A stretch of DNA of 64,000 nt from Deinococcus rubellus (GCF_025244745.1 NZ_CP104213.1:2928501-2992500), one strand, 5' to 3'. Positions 1-12,379 are shown, counted from the first letter of the stretch. Notes: a model not told the origin generated them from the sequence alone. Made by a program: numbers and translations.

Positions 1-341
1 ACCTCTCGGCGCTGGTTTCGCTGCACGGCAGCGCCCGCATCGTGCGCGACGTGGCAAAGGGGGCCTTCTTCCCCGCCCCAGATGTCACCAGCAGCATCGT
101 CAAGCTGGAGTTCAGCGGAGACAAGCCCGACCCGGCCTTCGTGCGCTTTCTGGAAGCGGCCCTGCACCACCGCCGCAAGACCCTGCGCAACAACCTGCGG
201 CTGGTCGGCTACGCGGGCACCGACATTGACGCGGCCATTCTCGGCGCGCGCCTGGGCGAGAGCGTGCGGGCCGAGGACGTGCCGCTCTCTCAGATGAACG
301 AAGTATTCACGGCGCTGCCGCCACCAACTCCTGTAGACTGA
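1..341 (+). CDS. rsmA: 16S rRNA dimethyladenosine transferase RsmA/KsgA, 3' part
   Basis: Only the C-terminal part is inside the window; the reading frame is open from base 3 and ends with TGA at 339-341. The enzyme dimethylates the two adjacent adenines near the 3' end of 16S rRNA late in 30S assembly. Visible are the KsgA-type stretch KGAFFPAPDVTSSIVKL, in which the FxPxPxVxSxxV pattern is diagnostic, and the helical C-terminal domain with LEAALHHRRKTLRNNL. The extreme C-terminus is proline-rich. No partner gene can be judged on the left. The family call is firm; the N-terminal SAM-binding domain is out of view. Confidence 0.93.
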   Translation, partial: LSALVSLHGSARIVRDVAKGAFFPAPDVTSSIVKLEFSGDKPDPAFVRFLEAALHHRRKTLRNNLRLVGYAGTDIDAAILGARLGESVRAEDVPLSQMNEVFTALPPPTPVD

Positions 342-518
342 CGGTCTCACTTTCATTCACTGCCGTCTCCCGCTGTGCGGGCGCACGCGCCGCTCCCACG
401 TGGGCAGGAGTCGCCGTGTATGATGGGCGGTAAGCGTACTGAAGACGGAAATTCTCCCCGCAGCGTGGTGGGTTCAAGTCTGGACGTGCTGAGCGGTGCG
501 CGGGTGTGGAGGAAGACA

Positions 519-1439
<921 letters not shown>

Positions 1440-1455
1440 GTCTCATAGAAACACC

Positions 1456-1492
1456 AACGCGGCCAGTGCTTCCTCGCTCTGGCCGCGTTTTT
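1456..1492 (+). terminator. rho-independent terminator between convergent genes
   Basis: An 11-bp perfect stem (AACGCGGCCAG 1456-1466 with CTGGCCGCGTT 1479-1489) is followed by a T-run ending at 1492. It sits just after the PfkB-family kinase and just before the end of the opposing phosphate transporter gene, so it may serve both directions, although the T-run favours the plus strand. Confidence 0.85.
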
Positions 1493-1510
1493 CTGTGTTC
1501 CAATGCTGCA

Positions 1511-2503
<993 letters not shown>

Positions 2504-2508
2504 GTCAC

Positions 2509-3144
2509 TCAGCCGTTTTTCAGCAGAATATTTTCGACGGTCCTGGCGACCCGCTGGGCCTGATCCGAGGCGTCTTCCAGAAGCGAGAGGATTTCCCCGG
2601 CCCGCATCGCCTGGATCATCTGCGCCACCTCGCTCACGCCGTCGTACAGGCTGGACTGCGCCGCGTCGCTGAGGCGGTCTCCCTCGTCTTCCAGGGTGCG
2701 GACTTCCAGCGCCAGGGCGCTCAGCTCCGACACCCGCTTCTTGTCCTCGATCAGCGGCATGCCGCGCGAGAGCACCTCGCACTGCTGCCGGACCACTTCC
2801 GCCAGACCACGCATGGCGGGCGTGGGTGTCACCCGGTAGAGCCACAACTTGCGCCCGGCCTCCTCGATGAAGTCGGTCAGATCGTCGAGCTGGGCGTTAA
2901 GTTCGATGATGTCCTCGCGGTCAAACGGCACGATGAACGAGTCGGCCAACATCTGGGTGATCTGGGCGGCCAGGGCGTCTCCGGCATGTTCCAAATCGCG
3001 CAGGTGCCCGGCGTGGGGCGCGAGGTCGCCTGACGCGCCCAGCAGCTCCAGCAGTGCTTCGGCAGTCTGCTGGGCGTTGCGGGCCGATGCGGTGAAGAGT
3101 TCACCGAATTTTTCGTTTTTTGGCATGAAGCGTGACAAGACCAT
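2509..3144 (-). CDS. DUF47 (PhoU-like) phosphate transport accessory protein
   Basis: A 211-residue, mostly helical protein of the DUF47/PhoU-like family. It begins MVLSRFMPKNEKF, a start typical of the family, and carries the repeated acidic helix motifs LRDLEHAGDALAAQI (about residue 50) and VRTLEDEGDRLSDAAQ (about residue 150). Relatives modulate a co-transcribed PiT transporter, and here the transporter gene follows after 5 nt. Its upstream region is shared with the divergent transaldolase gene and holds repeated CAGATGA motifs. The precise biochemical role of DUF47 proteins is not settled. Confidence 0.92.
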   Translation of the reverse strand: MVLSRFMPKNEKFGELFTASARNAQQTAEALLELLGASGDLAPHAGHLRDLEHAGDALAAQITQMLADSFIVPFDREDIIELNAQLDDLTDFIEEAGRKLWLYRVTPTPAMRGLAEVVRQQCEVLSRGMPLIEDKKRVSELSALALEVRTLEDEGDRLSDAAQSSLYDGVSEVAQMIQAMRAGEILSLLEDASDQAQRVARTVENILLKNG

Positions 3145-3216
3145 GACCTAAGCTAGCGGGTTTGGGGGGCGTGAATGTCAGGGTTTGGTCAGCTCTGGCG
3201 GCAGCGTGACTCGGCC

Positions 3217-3328
3217 AGATGAATCCAGTCAAACGAACCGGATCAGATGAATCCGGGCAGATGAACGAGGCGTGAAGGCGAGGTTTAACTTTTTGCGCGG
3301 GCGGCAGTTCCCTTCATCATCTGCCCGG
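3217..3328. promoter_or_regulatory. cluster of CAGATGA repeats and inverted repeats between divergent genes
   Basis: CAGATGAATCC occurs at 3217-3227 and 3245-3255, CAGATGAAC at 3259-3267, and an inverted copy lies in TCATCTGCCCGG (3317-3328), which pairs perfectly over 12 bp with CCGGGCAGATGA (3254-3265). A second palindrome, CCGGAT-N7-ATCCGG, covers 3239-3257. The cluster lies between the DUF47/PiT operon and transaldolase and may be a regulator-binding region; this is inference from repetition only. Confidence 0.4.
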
Positions 3329-3426
3329 TGGGGGGCAGCGCTAGCATGCAGGGGATTCTGGCTGGCCCGGCAAACCCCTTCTTTTGGCCCCACCTCCTTC
3401 TGACCGGCCAGCCGCCAAGGAGCCAC

Positions 3427-4437
3427 ATGACGCAAGCAAACGCCCAGTCCAGCAGCACCCAGCCCAGCAAACTTGAGCAGCTCAAAGCCATGACCGTGAT
3501 CGTGGCCGACACCGGCGACATCGAGGCCATCAAGAAATACCAGCCGCAGGACTGCACCACCAACCCGTCGCTGATTCTCAAGGCCTCGCAACTCGAAGGC
3601 TACAAAGCGCTGATGACCGAGGCCCAGGGCTGGGTCAAGTCCGGCGAGAGCGCCGATGACGTGATCGACAAGCTGACGGTGAGTATCGGCACCGAGCTGA
3701 CCAAGATCGTGCCCGGCTACGTCTCCACCGAGGTGGACGCCCGGCTGTCGTTCGACAAGGACGCCGCCCTGGCCCGCGCCCGCCACCTGATCAAGCTCTA
3801 TGAAGCCAACGGCGTGGGCCGTGAGCGCATCCTGATCAAGCTGGCGTCCACCTGGGAAGGCATCCAGGCCGCCGAGATCCTGAAAAAAGAAGACATCCGC
3901 TGCAACATGACCCTGATTTTCGGGCTGGAGCAGGCCATCGCCTGCGCCCAGGCCGGAGCCTACCTGGTGTCGCCGTTCGTGGGCCGCATCACCGACTGGT
4001 ACAAGAAGTCCACCGGCACAAAGGACTATCCGGTGGACGAAGACCCCGGCATTCAGTCGGTCAAGGCCATCTACAAGCACTTCAAGGCGCACGGCTACGA
4101 CACCATCATCATGGGCGCGTCGTTCCGGAGCGCCGCACAGGTCGAGGCGCTGGCCGGATGTGACCGCCTGACCGTCAGCCCGCAGTTCCTGGGCGAACTG
4201 GACGAGGATCACGGCACCCTGGAGCGCCAGCTCAACCCGGCCCAGGGCCACCAGACCGAAGCCAGGGTCAGCGAGGCCGGGTACCGCTGGAGTCTGGCGG
4301 AGGACGCCATGGCCGGAGAGAAGCTGAACGAGGGCATCCGGCTCTTTCATCAGGACACCGAGAAGCTCAAGGCGCTGCTGACTCAGGGCCAGAGCAAGGC
4401 CCCGGACAAGCAGGCGGTGGCGAACACCGGGGCCTGA
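3427..4437 (+). CDS. tal: transaldolase (class I, TalB-like)
   Basis: A 336-residue transaldolase of the non-oxidative pentose phosphate pathway; it moves a dihydroxyacetone unit between sedoheptulose 7-phosphate and glyceraldehyde 3-phosphate. Signature 1 (DCTTNPSLILKAS) and the Schiff-base lysine segment (RILIKLASTWEGIQAA) are intact. I start at ATG 3427 because AAGGAG (3418-3423) lies just upstream and the protein then has the family length. A short S/Q-rich tail precedes the barrel (QANAQSSSTQPSK). It is monocistronic as seen, divergent from DUF47/PiT. Confidence 0.95.
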   Translation: MTQANAQSSSTQPSKLEQLKAMTVIVADTGDIEAIKKYQPQDCTTNPSLILKASQLEGYKALMTEAQGWVKSGESADDVIDKLTVSIGTELTKIVPGYVSTEVDARLSFDKDAALARARHLIKLYEANGVGRERILIKLASTWEGIQAAEILKKEDIRCNMTLIFGLEQAIACAQAGAYLVSPFVGRITDWYKKSTGTKDYPVDEDPGIQSVKAIYKHFKAHGYDTIIMGASFRSAAQVEALAGCDRLTVSPQFLGELDEDHGTLERQLNPAQGHQTEARVSEAGYRWSLAEDAMAGEKLNEGIRLFHQDTEKLKALLTQGQSKAPDKQAVANTGA

Positions 4438-4512
4438 TCCCCGCTTCACCTCCACTGTTTTGTGAGCGCCGCACTAAGCCACAAGGCGCACACTCGCCGC
4501 CGCGCCCCTCTT

Positions 4513-4518
4513 TATACT
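4513..4518 (+). promoter_or_regulatory. -10 box for leaderless mutS2 mRNA
   Basis: TATACT lies 7 nt before the GTG start at 4526, so the expected transcription start coincides with the start codon. No Shine-Dalgarno sequence fits and no clear -35 box is seen. Confidence 0.55.
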
Positions 4519-4525
4519 GAGGGGC

Positions 4526-6820
4526 GTGCCGTTTGATGCCCATGCCCTCGATACCCTGGATTACCCGCGCGTCCGCGCCGCCCTGAGTGAGCGCGCCGCC
4601 ACCCCGATGGGCGTGCAACTCGCCCGCCGCCTCTGTCCGGTGGCCGACGCTGGCCGCATCGAGCGCGACCTCAATGAACTGGAAGACGCTTTGTTCGGCG
4701 TGTCGCTGTCGCTCGGCGGCATCGGCGACGTGCGCGAGCTGCATGGCCGCGCTCTCGAAGGCCGGGTCCTGTCCGGCTCGGAACTGCTGGAAGTGGCCTA
4801 CGCCCTCGACGCGGCCATGACGGTGCGCCGCAGCATCGTCAGCAACTCGCGTGGGCCGCTCTTGAGGCTCTCCGATCTGCTCGGTGAACACAGCCTGCTG
4901 GTGCGCCGGGTGCTGGAGAGCCTCGACCGCGACGGGCAGGTGCGCGACGACGCCTCGCACAAACTGCGTGAGATCCGGCGCAAGGTAGAGCCGCTGCGCA
5001 CGCGCATCCGCGAACGCCTGACCCGCAGTCTGGAGCAGTGGGCCGACGTGCTGCAAGACAACCTGATCACCATCCGCCGTGACCGCTACGTACTGCCGGT
5101 GCAGGCCAGCCGGGTATCTCAGGTGCAGGGCATCATCGTGGACGCCTCGGCCACCGGGCAGACCTACTTCGTGGAACCGGCCAGCGTCACCCCGCTCAAC
5201 AACGAGCTGACCCGGCTGCTGCTCGATGAGGAGGCCGAGGTCCGGCGCATCCTGACCGAGCTGAGCGCCTTGGTCGCCAGCGACGAAAGGGTCGCCCTGA
5301 CCATCGAGACGGTGGGCGAGCTGGATTTGATCTCCTCCAAGGCAGCCCTCACCCGCGACTGGCGGCTCAACCGACCCGAAACCGCGCCCGAAGCGGTCTA
5401 CATCATGCAGGAGGCCCGCCACCCACTGATTGAGGACCCGGTGCCCAATGACCTCTCGCTGGGCGAGAACGGCACCAACCTGCTGCTGATCACCGGCCCC
5501 AACATGGGCGGCAAGACGGCCACCCTCAAGACGCTGGGCCTGGCCGTACTGATGCACCAGTCGGGCCTCTACGTGGCCGCCAGCCGCGCCCGGCTCGCCA
5601 TCGTGGACGACGTGCTGGTCGACGTGGGCGACGAGCAGAGCCTGGAAGAAAGCCTGTCGACCTTCGCCGCCCACCTGCAACACCTGCGGTATGTGCTCAG
5701 GTACGCCTCGCCGCGCACCCTGATCCTGATCGACGAGCTGGGCAGCGGCACCGACCCTGCCGAGGGCGCAGCACTGGCCCAGGCCATGATCGAGCAACTG
5801 CTCTCGCAGGACGCGCGCGGCGTCATCACCTCGCACCTGGCCCCGCTCAAGCTGTTTGCGCTGGAAACGCCGGGCCTCAAAAACGCCAGCATGGGCTTTG
5901 ACCTGGAAGCGCTCGCGCCGACCTACCACCTGCAAGTCGGGCAGCCGGGGCGCAGCTACGCGCTGGCGATTGCCCGGCGCATGGGCATCCCCGGCGGCGT
6001 GATGACCCGCGCCGAGACCATCCTGGGGCCAGAAGGCGGGCTGCTGGAACGGCTCCTCGAAAATCTGGAAGTGGAGCGCCGCCAGCTCTCGCAGGAACTC
6101 GAAGTCGCCAAAACGGCCCGCCGCGAGGCCGTCATCGAGCGCGAACGGATGCAGTCTCAGCGGCAGGATATCGAGGAGCGCCGGGGCGAACTGATCGCCG
6201 AGGCCTCGCAGAAGGCCGAGGCTTCCTACGCCCAGGCGCTCGAACAGGTGCGCGGCCTGCGTGCCCGTGCCCGCGAGGAATCCGCCCGGCCCCGCGTGTT
6301 GCAGGAGTTGCGCGACCTGCGCCGCGCCGCCCAGCAGGAGCGCCCCCAGGCCAGTCAACCCGTAGAGCCGAGGGGTGACCCGCTGAAGGTCGGCAGCAGC
6401 GTCAATGTTCCGGCCTACGGAGCCGCCGGGCAGGTGATGGAGGTGCGCGGCGACGAACTGGTGGTGCAACTCGGCGTGATGAAGGTCAACGTACGCCGCC
6501 GCGACGTGCGCCTCAAGGAAGAACCCCGCAACACGACGCTGGCGCGCAGCTTCGTGGGCCGCACCGCCAGCACTTTCCAGACCGAACTGCAACTGCGCGG
6601 CCAGCACGTCGAGGAGGCCATCGAGGAGCTGCGCAGCACCATCGGCGAGGCGGCGGCCCTGCGCGAGACACCGCTGCGGGTGGTTCACGGCAAGGGCCAG
6701 GGCGTGCTGCGCCGCCTGATCCGCGATTTCCTCAAGGCCGACAAACGGGTCGAGAGCTTCCACGACGCCGAGCCGAACCAGGGCGGCCACGGGGTCACCA
6801 TCGTGAATCTGAAGGTGTGA
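4526..6820 (+). CDS. mutS2: endonuclease MutS2
   Basis: A 764-residue MutS2. It lacks the mismatch-binding domain of MutS and instead has core/ATPase and C-terminal Smr nuclease domains. The Walker A motif [13 protein letters not shown] is near residue 325, Walker B-type [16 protein letters not shown] near 405, and the MutS signature region [10 protein letters not shown] follows. A long charged coiled coil (about 510-600) leads to the Smr domain, with [15 protein letters not shown] and [10 protein letters not shown]. Family members act on branched DNA and suppress recombination, and some split collided ribosomes. The GTG start is supported by a leaderless-type -10 box. Confidence 0.96.
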   Translation: MPFDAHALDTLDYPRVRAALSERAATPMGVQLARRLCPVADAGRIERDLNELEDALFGVSLSLGGIGDVRELHGRALEGRVLSGSELLEVAYALDAAMTVRRSIVSNSRGPLLRLSDLLGEHSLLVRRVLESLDRDGQVRDDASHKLREIRRKVEPLRTRIRERLTRSLEQWADVLQDNLITIRRDRYVLPVQASRVSQVQGIIVDASATGQTYFVEPASVTPLNNELTRLLLDEEAEVRRILTELSALVASDERVALTIETVGELDLISSKAALTRDWRLNRPETAPEAVYIMQEARHPLIEDPVPNDLSLGENGTNLLLITGPNMGGKTATLKTLGLAVLMHQSGLYVAASRARLAIVDDVLVDVGDEQSLEESLSTFAAHLQHLRYVLRYASPRTLILIDELGSGTDPAEGAALAQAMIEQLLSQDARGVITSHLAPLKLFALETPGLKNASMGFDLEALAPTYHLQVGQPGRSYALAIARRMGIPGGVMTRAETILGPEGGLLERLLENLEVERRQLSQELEVAKTARREAVIERERMQSQRQDIEERRGELIAEASQKAEASYAQALEQVRGLRARAREESARPRVLQELRDLRRAAQQERPQASQPVEPRGDPLKVGSSVNVPAYGAAGQVMEVRGDELVVQLGVMKVNVRRRDVRLKEEPRNTTLARSFVGRTASTFQTELQLRGQHVEEAIEELRSTIGEAAALRETPLRVVHGKGQGVLRRLIRDFLKADKRVESFHDAEPNQGGHGVTIVNLKV

Positions 6821-7050
6821 CAGCGACTGGGGGCAAACCGTCCCCCGCCATGCATTCCACGCCCTCCAGCGCGGCGCTGATGGAGTTTCTGGTCAACAAC
6901 TACGGTCTGGACCCGGCCCTGACCTGCCGTCTGTTCGCCCGCGCCCTCAACGACACGTCGTATCTGGTGGCTGCGCCGGATCAGCCGCTGATCCATCTGC
7001 TGAGGGTCTACCGCTCAGCCTGGCACAGCGCTGTGAGTTTAAAGGTGTAG
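6817..7050 (+). pseudogene. truncated phosphotransferase (APH/homoserine-kinase-like) N-terminus
   Basis: A 77-codon frame overlapping the mutS2 stop by GTGA; an internal ATG at 6850 is the likelier original start. The text YGLDPALTCRLFARALNDTSYLV followed by LLRVYRSAW resembles the N-lobe of aminoglycoside-phosphotransferase/choline-kinase-like enzymes, where the first beta hairpin reads xxGLNDTYxV and LRVYRxxW. The nucleotide-binding Glu and the catalytic HxDxxxxN loop are absent because the frame stops after about 70 residues, and no continuation was found before the next gene. It is most likely a remnant left by deletion. Confidence 0.55.
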
Positions 7051-7124
7051 AGGCAGACGGCAAACGCACCAACCTGACCGCTGCCTTCACCTACTTTCCT
7101 GTTTTTTGCGTCACAATCGTCGAG

Positions 7125-8267
7125 ATGCGCTTTTCACTTCGTTCGTTGATTCGTTCGAGTGCTGCCCGTAACACCCTGCTCGGACTCATTTTGCTCGGCA
7201 GCGCAGCCTCAGCTCAGGGCTTTTTTGGCGTGACCCTGCCACCGGATTACTCCACACGCTTCGGTGCATTTACAGGCGTATTTGACACTGCCAATTCACT
7301 CTACGGTGTGCGCTATCTGCCACTCCCTCTCAAATACGATATCCGCCTCTTTTTCGTCACCCACCCCGGCTATAACGAGTACGGCATCTATTCGCATATC
7401 GTCGGTACCGATATCCTGCTGGGCACCTTCACAGGCGGAGCCGACGGTATCCAGACCGCCAGTATCGACCACACCCCCGACCAGGGCTTTCAGTCCACCA
7501 CGCTGCTGCAAACCAGTCCGGTGCCTGCCGAGACGTATCTCAATTACAGTCAATTCGGCTACGCCCACCGCTGGGCCTTCTTCCGGCTGTACGGCGGAGT
7601 GGGGTACGGTTCCCTGGGTGCGGTCAGTGCGCCTTATCTCAACACCGTCGCCACCACCGGCAATAATTTCAACGTGGGCAAGGCGCTGAAGGTGCCGGGC
7701 CTGACCCTCAATGTCGCCACCACGCTACGAAACTGGGTTTATTTCACCTCAGGCCAGCAATTTACCAATGTCGATCTCTACGCCGCCCTCAGCGGGCCGC
7801 TGAACCCGCACCTGAACTTCTCTGTGACACATCTGGAGCGCCACGGCCTGGGTAACGATGTGCTGTCGTTCGCCCCTGGCGTGCTGGGCTTTGGCCCTGG
7901 CCCCTACCGTGAAAGCCACTTGAATACGATTTACAAACTCTATCTGCCCCAGCAGATGCCTCCGGCACTGGCCCTCAGAAGCGTGCAATTTGACGGCTAC
8001 GTCATCTGGCTCGATCCGGCCAATATCGGTAACCAGTTGAAGCTGGGCGCTACCGGGCGCGTCACGGTGAATTCTTTCCTGGCCCTGGAGATCACGCCCC
8101 AGTACGACTTCTATTTCGGCCTGCCTTCGGTCAAGGCCGCCCTCCTCTACAAACCTGCCTCCGGCACGAGCGCCTTTGGCCCCAGTCTGATCTATACCTA
8201 CAAGCCCGCTGACTCCAGCTGGACAGGCAGTGTCTGGCAGCTTGGACTGGTCATAACCGACAAGTAA
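7125..8267 (+). CDS. putative envelope protein, beta-rich, hypothetical
   Basis: A 380-residue protein I do not recognise as a named family. It has an N-terminal signal peptide (about residues 1-30: arginine-rich start, hydrophobic LLGLILLGSAASAQ, likely cleavage after SAQ). The rest is rich in alternating aromatic/hydrophobic strands and Tyr, Gly and Asn, with phrases such as YGGVGYGSLGAV and LGATGRVTVN, and ends with a hydrophobic strand. This suggests an outer-membrane beta-barrel or an S-layer-associated protein, by inference only. CACAAT (7112-7117) lies 7 nt before the ATG, compatible with leaderless expression. It is monocistronic. Confidence 0.75.
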   Translation: MRFSLRSLIRSSAARNTLLGLILLGSAASAQGFFGVTLPPDYSTRFGAFTGVFDTANSLYGVRYLPLPLKYDIRLFFVTHPGYNEYGIYSHIVGTDILLGTFTGGADGIQTASIDHTPDQGFQSTTLLQTSPVPAETYLNYSQFGYAHRWAFFRLYGGVGYGSLGAVSAPYLNTVATTGNNFNVGKALKVPGLTLNVATTLRNWVYFTSGQQFTNVDLYAALSGPLNPHLNFSVTHLERHGLGNDVLSFAPGVLGFGPGPYRESHLNTIYKLYLPQQMPPALALRSVQFDGYVIWLDPANIGNQLKLGATGRVTVNSFLALEITPQYDFYFGLPSVKAALLYKPASGTSAFGPSLIYTYKPADSSWTGSVWQLGLVITDK

Positions 8268-8297
8268 GCCCTTGCATTTGAACTGCCCGGCGCGACG

Positions 8298-8303
8298 TAC
8301 ACT
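8298..8303 (+). promoter_or_regulatory. -10 box for leaderless rlmN mRNA
   Basis: TACACT ends 6 nt before the rlmN ATG at 8310; transcription would start at or next to the start codon. Confidence 0.5.
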
Positions 8304-8309
8304 CAAGGG

Positions 8310-9341
<1,032 letters not shown>

Positions 9342-9422
9342 GGCCGGACAGCTCTCGACACTGCGTTTCCCCTTAAAGGAAAGTAGTCTGGCTCTCATAG
9401 TGTGGGCAGCAGAATAGAACCC

Positions 9423-10580
9423 ATGAATTCCCTTCGTTCCGGATTGCGCCGCTCAAGCCTGGCGCTGAGCCTTGTTCTGGGTATATCGACAGTCCCGGCC
9501 CTGGCAGGCGGTGCTGGCCCGCAGCATCCTGAGCGCCCCCTGACCCTTCAGTTTGGCCCGGTCAGCGCTCAGGCGACCTTGACACTCCCAGCAGGCAGAG
9601 CCAGAGCGCCGCTGGTGCTGCTGATTCAGGGCACCGGGCCAGAAGATCAAAACGGCAGCTACGCCGTAGCAGCGGGTAAAATCGTTCAAGGCTCGATGGG
9701 CGCACTGGCCAGACACCTCAGCCAGTCGGGTTTCGCGGTCATGCGCTTCGACAAACGCTACGCCGCCGCCACCTTCCAGCCCCAGACGGCGCAGGCGGCC
9801 TTCACCGCTTACGGCAAGCTTGGCATGACTGACCTGCTCGCAGATGCCCGCACTGCTCTCAACGCCGCCAAAGAGCAGCCGAGGGTGGACACCTCCAAAG
9901 TCTTCATCTACGGCTGGAGCGAGGGCACAGTGGTCGCGGCCAGCCTGGCACTGGAAAGCCGCGCCAGCGGTTTGATCTTGCAGGGGCCGGTGGTGGCTTC
10001 GTTTGCCGACTCGTTCGCCAACCAATTTGAACGGGTGGGCCTGACCTATCTGAAGCCCTACAGCGTGGACGGAAAGATAGACCTCAAAGGCGTGCTCGCC
10101 GCCCTCTACGGCCCCGGCAGCGGCCTGGCCAAAACGGAGGCCAGCCTGCTCCTCTCGCTGAGCAGCACGCCGGAAAAGCCCGTTCTGAGCAGCATGCTCG
10201 ACACCAATCACGACGGCCTGATCGACCTGAAGACGGAAGCCCTGCCGCAGATTCGCCAGTTTTACCAGCAGTTCACGCCCCAGTCGCCGATGTACGCCCC
10301 CGCCACCAGCCTGCCGACCTTGGGCGAACTGGCCCCGCACCTCACATTGCCGGTGCTGATCGTGCAGGGCGAGAACGACGGCAACATCGATCCTGCTGCC
10401 GCTCAACGTCTCAACGCCGCTCTGGGTACAGCGGGCAACCCCGACCACACCCTCAAGCTCTATCCCGGTCTGGGTCACTCGCTGGGCCTGGCCCCCGACA
10501 TCACGCAAGATACTTTTGCGCCGATGCAGCGCGCCCCCATGAACGACGTGGCCACCTGGCTGGAGCAGCGCAGCCGCTGA
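9423..10580 (+). CDS. secreted alpha/beta hydrolase with an EF-hand loop
   Basis: A 385-residue exported hydrolase. The ATG at 9423 gives a good signal peptide (residues 1-28, ending VPALAG). The alpha/beta fold shows the oxyanion/early strand (LVLLIQGTGPEDQNG), the nucleophile elbow YGWSEGTVVAA (Ser near residue 167), a likely acid in ENDGNIDP and the histidine in YPGLGHSLG. In the cap region, about residue 260, sits DTNHDGLIDLKTE, which fits the 12-residue EF-hand loop at positions 1, 3, 5, 6, 8, 9 and 12, so calcium binding is likely. Esterase or peptidase activity is possible; the substrate is unknown. Confidence 0.82.
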   Translation: MNSLRSGLRRSSLALSLVLGISTVPALAGGAGPQHPERPLTLQFGPVSAQATLTLPAGRARAPLVLLIQGTGPEDQNGSYAVAAGKIVQGSMGALARHLSQSGFAVMRFDKRYAAATFQPQTAQAAFTAYGKLGMTDLLADARTALNAAKEQPRVDTSKVFIYGWSEGTVVAASLALESRASGLILQGPVVASFADSFANQFERVGLTYLKPYSVDGKIDLKGVLAALYGPGSGLAKTEASLLLSLSSTPEKPVLSSMLDTNHDGLIDLKTEALPQIRQFYQQFTPQSPMYAPATSLPTLGELAPHLTLPVLIVQGENDGNIDPAAAQRLNAALGTAGNPDHTLKLYPGLGHSLGLAPDITQDTFAPMQRAPMNDVATWLEQRSR

Positions 10581-10630
10581 AGAGCAGTCGGCATGACCCG
10601 TAAGAGTTGGGCAAGGAAACGGCTGCTAGC

Positions 10631-12379
10631 ATGTCAGCCACGATGAAGACGTTATTGCCCTCGCCGCTGGCCCCTGCCCGTTTCGCGCCCGCAAGCAAGT
10701 GCTGGCGCTGGGCGGCCCTGACCCTCGCTCTTGCGGCTGCACCGGCAGCCCACGCCCAGACGATGCTCGATACGTTGCAGACCATCAATATTTCCAACAC
10801 GCTCGACCAGCAAAATGTCAGCGGCGGTCAGGCGGCCCTTGACCGGGCCAGAGCACTCAAAGGCCAGCTCCAGGGCCAGGCCGCGCCGGACACCTCGGTT
10901 CCGGCCATGCCTGCGGCGGGTACAGTCCCCGCTGCCGCCCCCACCAGCGCCGCCCCGACTCTGCCTGCTACGACGCCCACCTTGCCGTTCAGCGACGCCC
11001 AGGCGGCCCGGCTCAAGTCGGCCAAGGCGCTCCTCGCGCAGAGCAAGTGGGCGCAGGCCCGCGCCATCTACGAGGGCCTGATCGCCGACAACTACCAGCA
11101 GCCCGAGCCGCACTTCGGACTGGCACTGAGCCTGTTTGCGCTGAATGACCTTACCGGGGCGCGCTTCGAGCTCAATCAGTTCGTGGCCCTTTCGCCGGAG
11201 AGCTTCGAGGGGCCTTACAACCTCGGCATCATCGCTGTGCAGAACAAGGAATACGACGAGGCGCTCAAGCAGTTCACGTCGGCGGCGGCCCTTTCCAGTA
11301 AGGCCACCCCCAGTGCCCGCCGTCAGGTCCTCGAAGCGCTGGCAGGCGAGCAAAACCGCCGCCTGGATTATGCCGGGCTGAGCGCCACGCTGACCCAGGC
11401 GCTGGCCATCGACCCGAATGACGTCTCGCTCCAGTACCGGCTCGGTCAGGCGGTGGCGCTGTCCGGCAACGGTGCGCGAGCGCTGCCGCTGCTCTACGGC
11501 GCACTTCAGAACAACGCCACCCGCGCCGGGGCCGCGCTCCTTATCGCCGACATCTACGACGCCCAGAAGCTGCCGGACCGGGCCGTGCGCGAACTCGACA
11601 GCGCTGCCGGGCAGTCGCTCAGCGGCACCGACCGCGCCCGCCTTCTGGTTCGCAAGGCCCAGCTCCTTCAGGCCCAGAACCAGCTCAAGCCCGCCGCCCA
11701 GGCCGCCAGGGAAGCCACGCTGGCCGACACCCGCTCGGCCAGTGCCGAGGCGACCCTGGGCGCGCTGCTGGCCGCCACCAATGACCTCAGGGGCAGCCTC
11801 GACGCCTGGAAAAAAGCCGCACAGCTCGAATCCGCCAACGCCAGCATCCTGCTGAATCTGGCCGCCGTGCAACTCTCGCTCGGCCAGAATACCGAGGCCC
11901 GCCACAACGCCGCGCTGACCCTCAAGCTGGCCGCCGTCAGCGACAGCGCCACCCTGGCCCGCGCCGCCTTCGTGCAGGGCGTGAGCGCCTACCGCCTCAA
12001 GGATTATCCTGCCGCCGCCAGCGCCCTCGCAGGCAGCGCTGCCCGGCAGCCCAGCGCCGAGACCTCACTGTGGCTGGGCCTGAGCCATTACGCCCTGAAG
12101 GCGTACCCGGCGGCGATTGCGGCGCTGAGTGACAGCGTGCGGCTGAACAACACCTCCAGTGCCCGGCTCAACCTCGGCGCGGCGCTCCTGGCAGCGGGGC
12201 GCTTTGCCGAAGCCGAACCCAACCTCCGCAGTGTGGTGGTCGAGGACCCCAGCAACGCGGCAGCCTGGTATCAACTGGGGCTGTCGCGCAAGGCCCAGGG
12301 CAAGAACGCCGAGGCCAAAACGGCGTTTGCCTCCGCCGCCAAGCTGGGGCTGGCCGAGGCCAGGACCGAACTGAAATAG
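10631..12379 (+). CDS. exported TPR-repeat protein
   Basis: A 582-residue protein with a signal peptide (starting ATG 10631, or 10643; hydrophobic WAALTLALAAAPAAHA), an Ala/Pro/Thr-rich linker (about residues 60-115) and then a long array of TPR-like helical pairs through to the C-terminus, for example AKALLAQSKWAQARAIYEGL and LNLGAALLAAGRFAEAEPNL. TPR arrays bind other proteins, so an envelope scaffold or assembly role is likely, but no partner is evident. The next gene, a SPOR protein with a membrane anchor, is also an envelope protein. There are no catalytic motifs. Confidence 0.8.
   Translation: MSATMKTLLPSPLAPARFAPASKCWRWAALTLALAAAPAAHAQTMLDTLQTINISNTLDQQNVSGGQAALDRARALKGQLQGQAAPDTSVPAMPAAGTVPAAAPTSAAPTLPATTPTLPFSDAQAARLKSAKALLAQSKWAQARAIYEGLIADNYQQPEPHFGLALSLFALNDLTGARFELNQFVALSPESFEGPYNLGIIAVQNKEYDEALKQFTSAAALSSKATPSARRQVLEALAGEQNRRLDYAGLSATLTQALAIDPNDVSLQYRLGQAVALSGNGARALPLLYGALQNNATRAGAALLIADIYDAQKLPDRAVRELDSAAGQSLSGTDRARLLVRKAQLLQAQNQLKPAAQAAREATLADTRSASAEATLGALLAATNDLRGSLDAWKKAAQLESANASILLNLAAVQLSLGQNTEARHNAALTLKLAAVSDSATLARAAFVQGVSAYRLKDYPAAASALAGSAARQPSAETSLWLGLSHYALKAYPAAIAALSDSVRLNNTSSARLNLGAALLAAGRFAEAEPNLRSVVVEDPSNAAAWYQLGLSRKAQGKNAEAKTAFASAAKLGLAEARTELK

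Noticed and set aside
462..490. tRNA-like T-arm text GGTTCAAGTC before the PfkB kinase
   Set aside because: The flanking bases do not pair into T-stem or acceptor stem and no anticodon arm precedes it.
4367..6790. 807-codon open frame antisense to mutS2
   Set aside because: High GC leaves the antisense frame open. The translation is low-complexity Gly/Ala/Gln/His text with no family resemblance, while mutS2 on the other strand is unmistakable.
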